Assembly (NCBI GenBank): GCA_019054805.1
Contig: JAHQIY010000011.1
Span: 1,927,001-1,991,000 of the forward strand
DNA length: 64,000 nucleotides
Direction of reading: 5' to 3'
DNA from: Brachionus manjavacas
Taxonomy: Eukaryota > Rotifera > Eurotatoria > Ploima > Brachionidae
Below the pieces are notes generated by a model that was not told the DNA's origin, searched no databases, and saw only the letters and a list, made by a program, of their open reading frames with translations. Positions 43,890 through 58,900 of this stretch are shown one piece after another. Made by a program: the position numbers and the translations under genes. Each line of letters begins with the position of its first letter. Position 1 is the stretch's first letter.

Positions 43890-46770
43890 CTTGGAAAATA
43901 AAATTTAATAGAAAAATTTCTTCTACTTTGCCATTTATATACTCCAATATCAAAGCATTCAAGCAAATATTTAATTATCCTATTCATATATTTGTTAAAA
44001 AACAGTTTGTAAAGGTAAGTTTTAGCATTATTTTTATTACTCAAAATTCTAGAAGGTAATGATCATTATAATTTATGTTTTTGCGCATATGATCAAACAT
44101 TTTTTGGGCCTAAACTTGACTTAACCTCTTTTTTAACTAGATTCAAAAATTGAATTTATTTTTATTTTGAAATTTTTTATTAACTCCGAGTCAAAATCAA
44201 GAAAAATGAAATTCAGATTTTATGATTTAAGCTTATAAATGTAGATCAAGGAACAGTAAAAAATGTGGAGAATTAATTAAATTAAAATTTTATCCAAAAA
44301 ATTAATTTAAACTGAAAGGAGGGAGAATATTGTGAAGTTAGCGGTCCAAAGTACTAAATTTCCATCTTTAATAAAATTATAATAAGTTATTTATTGAAGT
44401 TGAGTTTTTAAAAACCATAAAATTTTAAAGTTTAAATTTGATGAACAACTTTGAATAATTTTAAAATGATAGCCACATTTAATTTATTTTATCAAATTTT
44501 CTTAAACTTAAATAATTTGGTGATAAATTGTGTTCCGATTTTAGAAAGTTATTCATTCACATCAAAAAGTGTTGTTAGTGAAAATTTTTTTTAAACTAAT
44601 TAGTTTTTCTATTGAAATTAAAAATACATAAATTTGAAAAAGTTAATGAATAAATTCTTGATTTCTGATTTTTACGATTTAAAATGTTTTTTGACAAAAA
44701 TAAAAGATTCAATAAAAAAATCCCGAGTTAAATAAAATTCAATTGTTAATATTCAGAAAGAATTTATATTCTTTTCAATTTAGAATTCAAAAGTTCAATT
44801 AATCTGTCTTGGACCAACAATTGTTTTATTCATCATTTTAATTTTCTATTGTGAAAATTTAAAAAGATACTTTTACACAAAAAATTTTAAAATATTTCAT
44901 GATAAATTAAAAAAATTTTTTTGAATAATGATTTGAATCTCTGGTTATTTTTTAACTTGGTTTAATGACATGCTTATTAATGACAGTTTTTTTATTGAAT
45001 TTTATTATAATCTATAGTTTAATTCCAGATAATTAATTTTCATATTTAGCTTCATATTTTAAAGAAAAGAAAATTTAGAATCTTTTAGAAAGTTTTAAAA
45101 TTTTATTGTTTTATAATATTTTTTTTAAAAATAAAATAAATTTCATGTATTTTAGACAATTTTATTATGTTTAAAGTATAATTTGTTGAATGAAAACAAA
45201 GGCAAAAAAATAAATAAATTTTTATTTTTAGAAGAAAAGATCGAATATTGATAGAAACAGTACTAAATGTTGAGCTTATGACCTTTTATCTGACTCAATT
45301 GAAACTTTTTGGATTTTTAAACTAAAAATTTTCAAAAATATATTTTAATTTTTAAAAATTTTTTGATCTCAACTTCACCGCTGTAATTTTTTTCAAGTCA
45401 AAAATTTTAAAATTTTACTAAGAATTTAAAATAATTCCTTTTAAAAAAAATTGTTAACAATACATATAAAGATATTAAAAAAAACCACCACAATTTGATA
45501 TTCTATTAAAATCAACAAGATCAAAAATTGTCAATTAAAAATTCGTTGCAAAATAAATTGAGTCATTCTTTGAGTACTAATAACTTTTTTAATTGAAAAT
45601 TATTTTATTAAATTCAAAGAAAAATAAATTCCCAATCACTTGAGACAAAAATTATTTATCTAGTTCAAGGTGTTTTGTAGTTGATGATCAATTCCTCTCC
45701 TATCCGATAGGAAAAGTTGATATTGGCAATATTTTTTAAATAAAAATATTAATTGAAAAATTTTTGTTTATATGTAAACAAGTGATATCAAATATCTCAA
45801 ATATAATTAAAAATCATGTATTAGTATTCAAATTTATTTTAATAAAAATTTGATAATATTTGTATATTAAGTCTAAATTTTTAAGATAAATGGATATTTG
45901 TTCGAATAAAAGAAAAATTCTATTTTAAATTTTAACAAAAAATCAATATTTTTTCGAAAAAAATATTTATCGAAAATTGAATTTAAAATTGAAATAATTT
46001 AAATTTTTAAATCGAAAAACAAAATTAGATAATTTTCTTTATTTTCTTTCTAAAAATCAAAAAAAAAATTAGAGTTTCCAAATTTTTTAGATAATAAAAT
46101 AATTTTCAAAAAAGAATTTATATTCTAGTTTCAGAAAGAATAAAATATAGGTTTTGTGTTTAACGCCGCGTTAAAACCCAAAACTCAGTGGAAAACCCCG
46201 CATTAATTCCTGAAAATCGAATTTAGATGCCGCATCAATAATACATGTTAGTCATTTACTTATTTTTGAAATTCAAATTTAGATGCCGGGTTAAAAATTG
46301 AAAAAAAAATCAATTCATAAATTATTAAAAATTATTTTTTTTTATTAAAAATACATTTTCTAGTTTTAAGTGCGGGACTAATATAAAGATTTTAAAGTAA
46401 AAATTTGAGGAAACTTGAGTTTTGGTTTTTGGTGCATGAACCTCTTTGCAAGGGTATACGGTAATGTTATGTAATTAAATAAACGAATTTACGGTGGTAA
46501 CATATTTTTTAAAATAAATGATGTTTGAGACTAAAAATTTTGGAACTTCAAATTATTAAGACTTGTGTATTAATTTTAAATAAATATTTATAATTTTGTT
46601 CATACAATACTTTGACATTAAAAAGACCGAAAAATTGCTTTTAAAAATTTATTTATTTAAAAAAAATTAAATTATCAGATTTTCGAATTCCTTTTTTCAT
46701 TTAACTTTAAGCATCGCTTCAATGAGAAATTAAAAATCTCATTTGGAAAAGCCTCAAAGCTAAGCTAAAA
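43890..46770. other. Gene-poor AT-rich DNA
   Basis: No open frame of note. tttaacgccgcgttaaa (about 46160) is a short GC-centred palindrome. At 45667-45710, caaggtgttttgt and, 16 bases on, ctctcctatccgata resemble two words of globin exon 1 (32698-32755), but spacing differs and no frame is kept. Confidence 0.35.
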
Positions 46771-46775
46771 TAAAA

Positions 46776-47443
46776 TCAAATTTTTTGCCTGTTTGTACTT
46801 AATTGAAGTGAAAACAAAGCTTCGCGAAGAAGTTGACTATAATAAAACTTGTACAATAATCCAATTGAATATTTAAATAGAACACTTTTTTTTCTTGAAT
46901 AGATATTCCAAGAGACCATTGTTTTTTGTTTATCCAAAAGCTTGAACTCCAAACGATTTCGTTCCATCAACATATTGTCGCATAAGTACTCAAATAAGAC
47001 CGGTTTTTGGTGACCTGATACAGTTATTGATGATATTGATTCTCCTTTAAAAAAGCCAAAAAAAAATTGTATTTTTCTTTTTATTCCTTTTAAAATATCC
47101 AAAATATACCTATGCCAAAAAGATAAGTATTTGACATTTTAAAACGCTTGCCGATTCCCATTTGTTTTCCAGAATCGATTTGTTTGATTGAATTTATGTT
47201 TGGAAACCACTTAGAAAAATATTAAAGTTAAATTTTTCATAAAGTTATTTTTTTTTATTTTACTGTAGGAAATTCTGTTAAATTAGAAATAAACTCAAAT
47301 GCGTCTTTTCTATTTTTGTTTAGAGTTACATTCTTTTGGGCTATATGAAGCTCGTGTGAGTCCTCTAGTTGATAGAGAGACGAAATAGCACCCACTACCA
47401 CAGCTAATATGAGCTTGACTTTGAAGTTTTTTAAAACAATCAT
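46776..47443 (-). CDS. Membrane-anchored SRPBCC/Coq10-like lipid-binding protein
   Basis: Three exons: 47264-47443, 47110-47209 and 46776-47044, separated by introns of 54 and 65 bp, giving 182 residues. Donor and acceptor sites are canonical, and the joins are FPT|WFPNIN (phase 0) and GI|GES (phase 1). Residues 8-24 (KVKLILAVVVGAISSLY) form a signal anchor. The rest looks like a START/polyketide-cyclase (SRPBCC) fold: a strand with KNRKDAFEFISNLTEF, the typical 'a.dvf..isdl..yp.WfPgv..v' opening, KQIDSGKQMGIGKRF, then SITVSGHQKPVLFEY and a C-terminal helix KYSIGLLYKFYYSQLL. Such domains bind hydrophobic ligands such as quinones or lipids. The family is inferred from pattern; ligand unknown. 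It may be cut at the N-terminus compared with other members. Confidence 0.62.
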
Positions 47444-47449
47444 TCTAAT

Positions 47450-48880
47450 TTCAAATTCTGTCCTAAACTAAAACTAACTCTTGAAAATAATTTTGTAACT
47501 AACAAAATAAGAATCGATTTTCTTAAGTTTTAAGTTAATAAATTATGTTTGTCAAAAAATTTAGGTAACAAATCGATAATGGCTAAATTTTATTTTTATT
47601 TAGCTTGACGTGTATTTGGAAAATAAAAATTCTGATACCATTTGATACCATATCGATTATTCCGGTTTTTCGAAATTTTTTCAAGATCTTATTTTGATGA
47701 TTACACAATTTTAGTTAATCACCATTCAATGGTCAAGGTAAGAAATATTCATAGGTGCATAATTTAGAATTGAATAAAGCTAAGGATAAAGCTGATAAAT
47801 TTATAAAAAAAGGCATTTTTGATTACTCTGTATTTCTCAAAAATTAAATGTGCAAAAATGTTGTTCGAAATTTTACAAGAATCGAAGCTTGAAAATCGTG
47901 AACAGCTGATATAATTAAATTAATAAATGAAAAATTTTGCTAGATAATTTTTAATTCTCGAAATTTTTTTTAACTATAAATGATTTTATCTATTTAAAAA
48001 TAAAATTCTCAAAAATGGTGACGGTTTGTCCATTTAGATGAGAAAACATTTAAGTCTTGTACTTAAAAACTAAATGAAAATGATTGCCAGTTTTATTCAA
48101 TCTTGCTCAAACAATTTTTTATTTTGACAAAAATTAAAATTCAATGAAAAAAAACTTTTTTAGTTTTGTTCATTTTTTCAGAAATTTTAAAAAGAAATTT
48201 AAGCTTGAACAAAAACTTTATGCAAAAAACACAAAATATAATATAGAATAATATTAAAAAGATGTTAAGGTCGACGCTGATAAATATTTTACTATTTAAT
48301 AAAAAAAATTTCTATAAAAATGAAGCTCGGCTTGATGTTTAGCATTTCATAAAATTCTCAATATTCAATGTTAAATATGATGATTATGTTTCTATACTAA
48401 ATTAATTAATTTTATTCAAAATTTATTTCACAATAATAATTAAAATATGACTAATAAAAATTATTTTGTTGCTAGAAGGTTCACAAGTTTTTAAATCTTC
48501 ATTTGTATCTTAAAAGTTGGATAAATCGTGTTGGAAAAGATTTTAAAAAACAGCACTTGGCTCCTAATAAGTACAAAATTTAAATTTAAATTTAAAAAAA
48601 AGTTAAAAATTGTTGAAATTTTGTGTCTAAAAATAATATATAAATTTATAGGTCCTAGGAATTTTATAGATTCCTTTTTTTTGTCTAAGATCACTCAATT
48701 TATTTTCTTTCCTTGATAATTTCTAATATTCAATGTTTTTTAAAAAAATTTCAAATAGAAATTTTTAAAATAAATTCTAAAAACTTTCATTATTTTATCT
48801 GTAAAAGAAATTTGATATTGGCTTGTGACTAATTAGATTTCATTTAAAAAGATAGAGTATTTTATATTTAAAGAAAAAAT
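47450..48880. other. AT-rich intergenic DNA, no gene seen
   Basis: ATCGAT-type words near 47565-47655 recall those at 660-725 and 7740-7800, but no shared longer repeat was confirmed. Confidence 0.3.
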
Positions 48881-48889
48881 AAGAAATGT

Positions 48890-49640
48890 GTCTTCAGTGG
48901 TCAAAGGTTCTCGGCAGAGTCCCACATGGATCTGTTCTTGGTATAATACCATATACTCTTTGCATTAATGGCATCCCAAATTGAGCATTAAAATAAGATA
49001 AGATAAAGTATACTGATGACTCAAAAGTCCTAGCCATTGTTAATCAGGTTTTTCAAAAAATGAAGTTCAAGAAAGATTTGTGTGCCATTTGTGAATGGAT
49101 AGAAGTATGGTGTATGGGTTTGTGTGCTAAAATGCATGGTTTCACTTTGGAAAATCGAATGAGAGAAATAAGTGTGAACCAACAAAGAGAGTGGAAATGA
49201 AACAGTAGAGGTAACTATCTGTGAAAGGGATTTAGGTGTGATGGTATCATCTGATCTGAACTGGATTGCTCAAGTAAAAAGAGTTCATAAGCAAACAAGA
49301 TACTTGGAATACCTAAGAGAACTTTTGTAAATAGAGTAAAAACTTATGGACAAAATTTTTAAACGAACACTTAGAGTTCAAGTAAAAAATGGCAGGTTTG
49401 GAATCCAAGTAAAAAAATGGATGTGAATGCATTAAAGAAAGTACATGAACCTGAGATCATGAGATCATCAGAGCTCAACGAGAAAGCTAGGGTTTAAATA
49501 AATTACTTCCACAATGGAATAGGTTTCCAGAGAGTGTAGTAATACCAAGCCATCCGAAAGCTTAAATTATGGCTGCTGAAGAAATCGGATTTAATACATT
49601 TGTTAAAAGTAGAATCAAAAAGTTTTCAAATCTTATTCAG
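48890..49640 (+). pseudogene. LINE-E, CR1/L2-like ORF2 fragment, heavily decayed
   Basis: Degenerate reverse transcriptase and C-terminal blocks in order: VPHGSVLGIIPYTLCINGIP (from 'vPQGSvLGPilFliyIndlp'), KYTDDSKVLAIVNQVF (catalytic YxDD), a D-l-x-i-W block (KKDLCAICEWIEVW), ERDLGVMVSSDLNWIAQV, and a late VWNPSKKMDVNALKKV (from 'vWNPylkkDi..lEkvQ'). Stops and shifts are frequent. It is GC-richer than the flanks. It lies about 1 kb upstream of beta-tubulin, same strand. Confidence 0.72.
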
Positions 49641-49649
49641 TGTTAAAAT

Positions 49650-50628
49650 TTAAAATAAAAAAAATAAAATTTTTTATTAAATTATTTTTTTGTTGATTAA
49701 AAATTAATTAATTATTAACTGAAGTGTAAAACAGTCTTCTCTAGCATGCTAATTTACCTTGATACTGAAGTTATCTTTGAAAAACAAAAAATTTTATTTA
49801 AAATCTAACAGCATGAATTCTGCCACAGATAAACAAATAAAAAAAAAAAAAATATCAAACTGAGCAGTTCAAACTGAACAGTTCTTTATTAATTTTGTTT
49901 TTTTTTTTCAATAAAAAATTAAAAATTTGATCCCGCATTCAAACTCAGTCTCAAATTTTATCAAGAGACAAAAATTTTAATTTTAATAATTTCAGAGACC
50001 TTCGAGTCAAAACGCCTCAACAAAAAACAAAACTCCCTATTTGGGCATTGGAATTTCCATTGCTGGCCCTATTCACTTTTAAAGACCAGAATTAAAGTGT
50101 TGGCAGTGGAAAATGGTAGACAAGCTGGTTTTGCAATATCATTAAGATTTTGAGCAAAAAAATTTGCTTTTTTTTTAGTGTGTTGTAATTTATTTTTTAT
50201 GGAAGTTTCATGAACTTCTTATTAATCACAGTGCTTGTCTAGTTGGCGTTATTCACTAAACATTTACGAAGACATTTTGAATTTTTTTGGCATTTGAACA
50301 CCATCATCCTCTTGCATTGAATTTTAATAATCAAGCAGATTTTGGACCACGATTTCAGCAGTTGAACACTGTTGAGTCGGCCGATCTATTCATCGAGTGT
50401 TCGCTTCTCCTTTGTAACTAAGCTCCGAGTCGATTAGTGATTTTCGTTCATTAGACAAATTTGGTGTACACAACTTGGTATTTTTGTGTTGTGTTTGCAA
50501 GCTTAGTTACATAAAACACCATAAATAAAAAGCGAATTTCTTTTTCCACAGAACAAAATAAAAGCTCAAAAAAGAAAATTTTTTTTCTACTTTGGCCTAA
50601 AAATACTTTTCTAGCTTCTTTTTTTCAG
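49650..50628. promoter_or_regulatory. Upstream region of beta-tubulin with probable 5' UTR intron acceptor
   Basis: The stretch 50370-50520 is GC-richer than its surroundings and may hold promoter or first-exon sequence. A strong acceptor, ttctttttttcag, ends at 50628, 42 bases before the start codon. It could close an intron in the 5' UTR or accept a trans-spliced leader; the sequence alone does not decide. No TATA box was fixed. Confidence 0.4.
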
Positions 50629-50670
50629 ACACCCTGTTGACACTGTTTTCTTGAAGAAGAGCCCGCAAAA

Positions 50671-52052
<1,382 letters not shown>

Positions 52053-52569
52053 ATTCAATCAAAATGACTAATTTAAAATTTTTCTTTTTTTTTTACTAAT
52101 TTTTTCTAGATGGTTAAAAATTTAAAACTTGAAAAAATTCAATTGAAATTAGTAGAAATTATTGTAGAGATTTTCCACAAGCTTTGAGTTTTTTTTTTCA
52201 ATTAATGTTCGTAGTTGAAAAAAAACTCTCATTCAAATTGGAATTTTAAAGTTCTTCATTTGTTTTAGATCTTTTAGAACTTTTTTCTCAAGGCTCACTT
52301 TAATATTTTTTTATTAATTTGACTTTCAAATGTAGACAAAATTAGATAATGTGTTTAGATTCTTGTTGAAAATAATTATTAAATAGTTTTTGAATATGAC
52401 ATAATCAATGCTCTTGATAAAAACTTTCTTATAATAAATTTTTTTACAAAACAATAGTTATTTTCTTATCAATCAATTTCGATTTTGGAAACTAATTTTT
52501 CTCATCATTTTTCAATAAATAAAAGTCTTTCGTTGACAAAATTTTCTCCTTCCTTTGAAAAAAATTTAT

Positions 52570-52800
52570 TCCTTAAATTGTCTCTTTAATAAATTAGTTA
52601 ATGTGCTAAAGCACCCCGAGCGTTTAACCTTTTCTGATATAAAGCTTTGGTGTTCTTTGTTTAGCACCCTTCAAAAAGTGGTTTGAAGCTGTTGATCACA
52701 TTCAGTGTCAAACTTTTCCAACCTTTTGCAGCCGCTCAGTTTATCGAAGAGTCCCAAGGCAAAGGAATAAAAAAATGGGCAAAGAAATTGAATAAAAATT
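52570..52800 (-). repeat. LINE 3' end, inverted, with hairpin
   Basis: On the minus strand, GGTTAAACGCTCGGGGTGC and then TTTAGCACATTA parallel the 3' tail at 27070-27110 (ctaaaccctcg...gtgcttagcacatta); GTGCTTTAGCAC forms a hairpin. Just upstream on the minus strand a frame reads DKLSGCKRLEKFDTEC, then QQLQTTF and a stop, which may be its ORF2 end, though I do not recognise the motif. Confidence 0.45.
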
Positions 52801-55800
52801 ATGAGATGATAGTTCAAAAAATTCATTTTTAAGGTCTTTTCAGTATCAAGTCAGTAAGTTGACTTTTAAAATTTTCAAGTCAAGTCGTTTGATCTGACTT
52901 GAGATTTTTATTTAAAAAAAAAGTCATTTCAAAGTCTTTGACACAACTTAATGAAATGACAAAAAATTCATGTGGCCCGATCATGACTGTATGGAAGGAT
53001 AAAATTTCACTTAAAAATCAGTCAAATTTTTGACTAAAATTATTATTTAAATTATCATCCAAAAATGCTGAGGAGTTCAAGAGGACGATCAAAGAATTTA
53101 AGAGTCTAAAAAAAATGTTAGAAAGAGAATTAGTAATCTAATTCGGCCAAAAAATTAGAAATCTTTGCTATTTTCTACAATGAATTTTTTTAATTAAAAA
53201 AAAAACAAAATTTTTTCTTACGAGATCTTCTAATTTTTTACATTATTTATCGTAATTTTTGGTAAGAATGAGTAAGATTTTCAAGTAAATAATTGTTTGC
53301 ATTTAAAATGCTTTTTGATATTTTTGAAATAATTTTGCAAATTTATTTTGATCATATGATTTATCTTTTATTTCATGTTATCTGGCTCCAAATTTAAGAC
53401 AACTTCCTACTAACCTTCACTTACAAAGTTTGAAAAGCACTCCAAATATGCTTAAAAATCGGTGTATTAGAATTGAAGTTGCAGAAACACCAAAAACTGA
53501 TTTTAAATAAGCCTGCTATAATATTTACCTTTCTTCACATAGCAAGTTTTTAACAACTTTCACTTACGAGCGAAAATTTTATAATCTAAAAAAAACTGTT
53601 ATTCGGTCTTTCTGTCACCCTGCACATCAAATCGTTCATGACTACATGACTACAAAATGGGTCTTTTTTACAAGAAAAAGTTCCTTTTCTTTATAATTTC
53701 ATGGTTTATCTACAGGCTAGTGCCCATATCTCATGAGACTGATTAACATTTCGTTTATTAAATTCATTATTAATAAAAATATAAAATGTTAAAATCAAAA
53801 TACTAAAAATTAAAAAAAATTGAAAAGAGTTACTGATCTAATAGTTATTTGAAATAACTCTTAGCTAATTTATAAATTGATTCTTCTGAAAAATAGATTA
53901 AAAGCGTAGAGGAGTAATCAAAATACGGTAAGATTAAGTTCTTAAAAAACTGGACCTTTATTAAAGTAGCAAGATAGAATATACTTTTGATAGAAAATAA
54001 TTACCTTTAAAACTTGCAGTGATAAAATAAAATTTTCAAAAATCATAAAAAAAGTTTTGGACCAGTTTATGTCAATCTTGTTAAGAATACACCATTCATT
54101 TTACTTTTAGTATAAAAATTGTTCTGCATAGAGGATCAGCTGATACAAACTTTGTACCACAAAAATTAAGTCTCTGCAAAATCTCTGCAAGACTGTTACA
54201 CTTTGATAACTCAAGCAAAAATACTCATGGTTCATAAGATTAATTTCTTCTGATGGCGATGTTATTTGTTCTTTTGCACAAAAAATAAACATTTATTTAT
54301 TTTACACTAAAAATACAAATTTAAGAATTAAACTTGTATTTGTATTTAGTGTTCTTCAGTTAACAAAGCGGTCCTCTTAGTAATTTATAATTGATAAAGA
54401 CATAATAAATCTTTTTTTTCCTTTTTAAAAACATTATAATCGAATTAATCTCATAAAGTCAGGAAAAAAAGTCTGAACAAGCCAAAGTATGACTTGGACT
54501 TGAAAATATATTTTTTAAAAATGACAAGTCTTGCCTTGTTTCAAACAATAAAAGAAAAAGTCAATCAAACACAAAATTAGATTTTATAGTAAAAATCTTA
54601 AACTTGCAAATAAAAAAATATGTTTTCAGATTTATTTTATTTTAAATTTAATTTTTTTCCATGATAAAATACTTTTTTAATTGTAGAAGATTGAGATTAC
54701 AGCGTAAGAGAGCTGTTATTTCAAGATTTTTCGCTGTTAATCTTGATCTTTGAGGCCTCTTAATGTTCTCTCTATCGGACTCGAGGAAGCTATTAAATAT
54801 AAATAGATATTTTAGTGCTATTAAATATAAATCAGGAAATCTTGATTTGTTTCTCAAACAAAAATAATTCAAAATCATAATTAAATCTGAATCATATTAC
54901 ATATTTAAGTATTATTCAATTTGACGTTTGATCGTTCTGGATCATCAGATTGACTGCTTTCTAAACCTTTATTTTTTTTGCAAAAAAGAAAAATTTTTCA
55001 ATTTACTGATGATTATTAATTTTTTTCCCCAATTATATCTAAATTCATGATCCATTCATTTTAAAAAAATGGATTTACAAAAGATGCTATAAATACGGAA
55101 TAATCTGAACCAATATCATCCAAAGTACATGGATCTTCTACGTTCAGAAAAATCTGTTTGAAACGATTTCTTAAATTGATTTCTAATTCTTGCTTTAAAG
55201 ATCCAAGATTCTTATTTTTATATATAAAAATCTTTAAATATTAAACTAACGAATAAAGTGATTCAATGCCAGTTTGAAATGATTTACCAAGGAAATTTCA
55301 GGAATCCTAAAGATTTTCGTATTATCAGCATATATAGAAATGATTTAGTTTATATTGTTTGATTGATCATTTATTGCAAAAATTAATTATTTTATTTATC
55401 TAAATTTTTTTATAAAAGAAAAGTATTCTGAAATTGTTTTCCAAGATATTTTCATTGAATTTTCGTAGTGTTTTTTTTCATTTTTTTTCGAAAATGATTC
55501 GTAAAGTTTTCGAAATTTTTTCGATTAATTTTCGAATGAAGCTTTGATGATGATACACCATAAGGTAATTAATACAGAATTTTAATAAATCACCAAATAC
55601 AAGAATTAGCTGGTTTTCATATTTTTTTTATTCTAATCGAAAAATTCAAAAAAAAATATTAACTAAAATTCATTGTGAAAAATTCTACCATTTATGCTGT
55701 TTTTATAGAGAAATGTAAAAGTTTTAGTTTTTTTAATTATCAAAATTTAAAATTATTTCGAAGCTATTTGAATTTGTCGTTTTTCATTAATTTTTGTTGT

Positions 55801-55950
55801 TTGTGATGTAATTAATGTTTTTATTTGACTGTTAGATTTTCTGCTAATTCAGAAAGAATGAAGATTCAGGGAATTGTGTGACTCAAAATCAAATATAGAA
55901 AAAATGACCCCTTATTCTTATAAATTATTATTAAAAAAAATATTGTAAAA
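52800..55950. other. Intergenic DNA with AAGTC-family fragments
   Basis: GACTT/AAGTC-rich fragments of the hAT-type family lie at about 52835-52950 and 54460-54560 without clean ends. A 76-codon minus-strand frame (54648-54878) ends in RPQRSRLTAKNLEITALL and RCNLNLLQL, which resembles the dimerisation tail of hAT transposases ('R.rL....vekLi.L+.Nl') but is short. A second frame (54107-54292, -) is unrecognised. No host gene seen. Confidence 0.4.
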
Positions 55951-55960
55951 AAAAAAAAAT

Positions 55961-58900
55961 TTAAAATTTTTCTTCATCTAATGTGTCCATTAAATTTAAT
56001 GATTTAGTTTCAGGTACGAAAAAAAACATTAATACGGATGAAATCAGTGCAAATATTCCAAATACAATAAATGGTATCGGATAGTAAAATCTTTCACCCT
56101 TAAAAAAAATTAAATTTTAAAGATAAGCCGAGTTCTAAATAAAAATTGAAGCCGTTCATTTTTATCAAAAAAAATTCTAATCGTATTCAAATTAATTTAA
56201 ATTAATTTAAATTAATTTGAAAATGATTAATATCAACAAAACTAATCTCAGGCTTTGGTACCGTTTCGTTTGACTTCAATTTTAAATATCAAAATTTCTT
56301 ACTAGTAAAAATATTTGAGGAGCAATAATCGACCCTACTTGTGATACTGTGGTAAAAAATGAAAACATTGTATTCCTTATTACTAAAAAAATAAAATAAA
56401 CAAAGTTTTATTGTCATTAGTTTGAACTAAAACCAATTTTAAATCGTTCTAGTAAGTTTTAGTTGTTTATTTTAAAATTACCAGTTGGATAAATTTCTGA
56501 AGTCACAATCATAATTCCATTGAAGGGAAATGAAATTGTAAATTTGGCAAATAATGAAAGCACAGTGATCACCATCGAATATTCTGTAAAATTAATTTAA
56601 ATTAAATTATTTTTTTTAGATAATTCTTTAATAAAACTCTTTTTTTTAAATAAAACTTAATAATGATAAATACCTTTTTTTTTTAATTTTTGTAAAAATA
56701 AGAATTAATATTCCTTAAAAAATTCAAAAATCAAAAATTTCCAAATTTCGGTTAAGAATAGTATTTAATTGATTTTATCTCCAAAAAACATCAAAAAATA
56801 TTTCTTAAGGAGATGGCAGCACTAACGGAAACTAGGAAATTTAGATAAAATCATCACTAATTCGGTATTTTTTTCATATTTTTTAAGTTTTCAAAATTTA
56901 ATCATGTGGCTAAAAGGAAGGACTAAGTCTCCATTCCAACGGGCCAAAGTTCCGCCTTAATTACAATTTAATAAATAAATAAAATCACCAATTCAGTAAT
57001 TGAATCACTTTTTCATTTAAAAAAAAGTTATTTTATTTTTTTATTTCAGAAAATCAGTAAAATATCAAGTACAGTGACAATATTAAGTAAAAACTTCACT
57101 AATTAGATAAAAAAAATATAAAAAAACAGTAGTTTATTATCTAATCAATTATTTTTTGACAATTGTCTTCTTTTTTAAATAAATAAAAATATCTTTTTTT
57201 GGACTCTAGGACATTTAAGATAAATGTGAATGACCACTTGAGCGAAGAATACCAAATAACTGCAGTTGTCCATCAAGGGTCAGTAATCATTCCTCTTTTA
57301 TTTAGTTTATATATTAATGACATCCCTTAAAGAAGCAAAGTCTGTCAAGTCTTAAATTTCAAGTCAAGTTTCTCAATTACTTTAAATTTCTTTAATGATC
57401 TCCTACAAGACCTAATTCAAAATTTAAGTTTTTGGTATCAAAAAATGGATAATTGAATTTCCTATATTTTATCGAGACCCTTTTTTGAAATTTTTGTTTT
57501 TTAAGTTCACAAACAAAATAATGGTTTTTTGGTTTAAATTTAGTGAAACTAGATAGAAATATGTAATTTAAGCAGATTAATCTGATAAAAAAAAATATTC
57601 CCGACAATAACGAGTTAAAAATTTTTAAATTTCAAAATTAATGGGGCATTAACTGGAAGGACATTAAAAAGAAAATCCAACACTCGCTTGGCTTCCATAA
57701 AAACCACCTGGGATCGCAAAATTATCATTTCCTGGAACGGAAGAAATTTCATTTGTCCCTTCACATTCATTAAACGTGAAAATTTCTGAATAATTACTTT
57801 TCATGGAAAAATAGGAAGATTTATTTGAATAATTTTTAAAACCGGAGAAAAAATTGACTTTGGAATCTCGGAACGTCGAGTCATCAAGATAAATAAAACT
57901 TATTATTTTAAAATACTTAAAGAATTTTTGCTAGTTATTATATTCATCGTGAAAAAAAATAAAATAAAAGTCTTTACTCAAACTTGTGAAAAAAAATTCT
58001 GGACTTGGACTTTGGAAAAAAAACCGGACTAGGACTTGTGACTTTTAGAAACTTATTTTGAGCATGAGTTTCAACCATCTGAAATAATATCAAAAAATTA
58101 TATTGGTATTGAATCACTTGATGATGATGATCCAGAGATAGATGATATTGACACAGTCGAAAGGAATCATGTTTATTGACCTCAATTAATAAATGTATAC
58201 CGCTTACTGATTAGAAAAATTGAAAAATTGAAAAAAATTTAAAGACTTTTTAGATATAAATAAAAGAAATTTTTAAAGATATTCTAGAGAAAAATGTACG
58301 ATAACCTCTAAAAAAACTCTACAAATTTCTCTAAAATTTCTTTAAAGATCCTTTAAAATAAAGTTGACTGGGCAACAAGAAAACAATTTTTTTTTGTGAA
58401 TGTTTTACTGAAATAAATAAATCAAACTGAATTAATCGAATGACAAGAGAATAAGAATTGGTTTTGTTTTTCTTTAACTGAAATAGTGGAGATTTTTAGT
58501 GGATTTTTGTGTTTAAAAATTATTTATGCTCATATTTGTATTTAAAAATAGAAGGATTGGTGCTGAAAATTAAAAAAAATTAATGAACAAAATAAGTTAT
58601 AATGCAAAATAAGTATTAAAACTTTATTTTCTTACATCAAAATCAAAAAACTACAATGCTGATACGATACATGGTTAATTTACGTAAATTTGCGTAAATT
58701 AACGTAAAATTACGTAAATTAACCTCAGAACAATGTATCATATCAGCACTGTAAATCGAACATAAATATTAAAATGTTATGAACTTTTTTTGGTAAATAA
58801 TGCAATAGAATCATTTCGGCTATTCTCTTAAAATTTGTGGCCAAAAATTTCGAGGAAAAATAGAAAAGTATTTCATTTTGTTAAAAAAAATCAACCGTAA

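Noticed and set aside
43880-44044. N-terminal extension of the calcium sensor to 44044
   Set aside because: The family starts at MGG, which gives the myristoylation site; the extension is low-complexity.
45660-45712. Possible globin pseudogene fragment sharing caaggtgttttgt and a ctctcNtatccgata-like word with globin exon 1
   Set aside because: Spacing differs by 14 bases and no frame or further match is kept; too weak to call.
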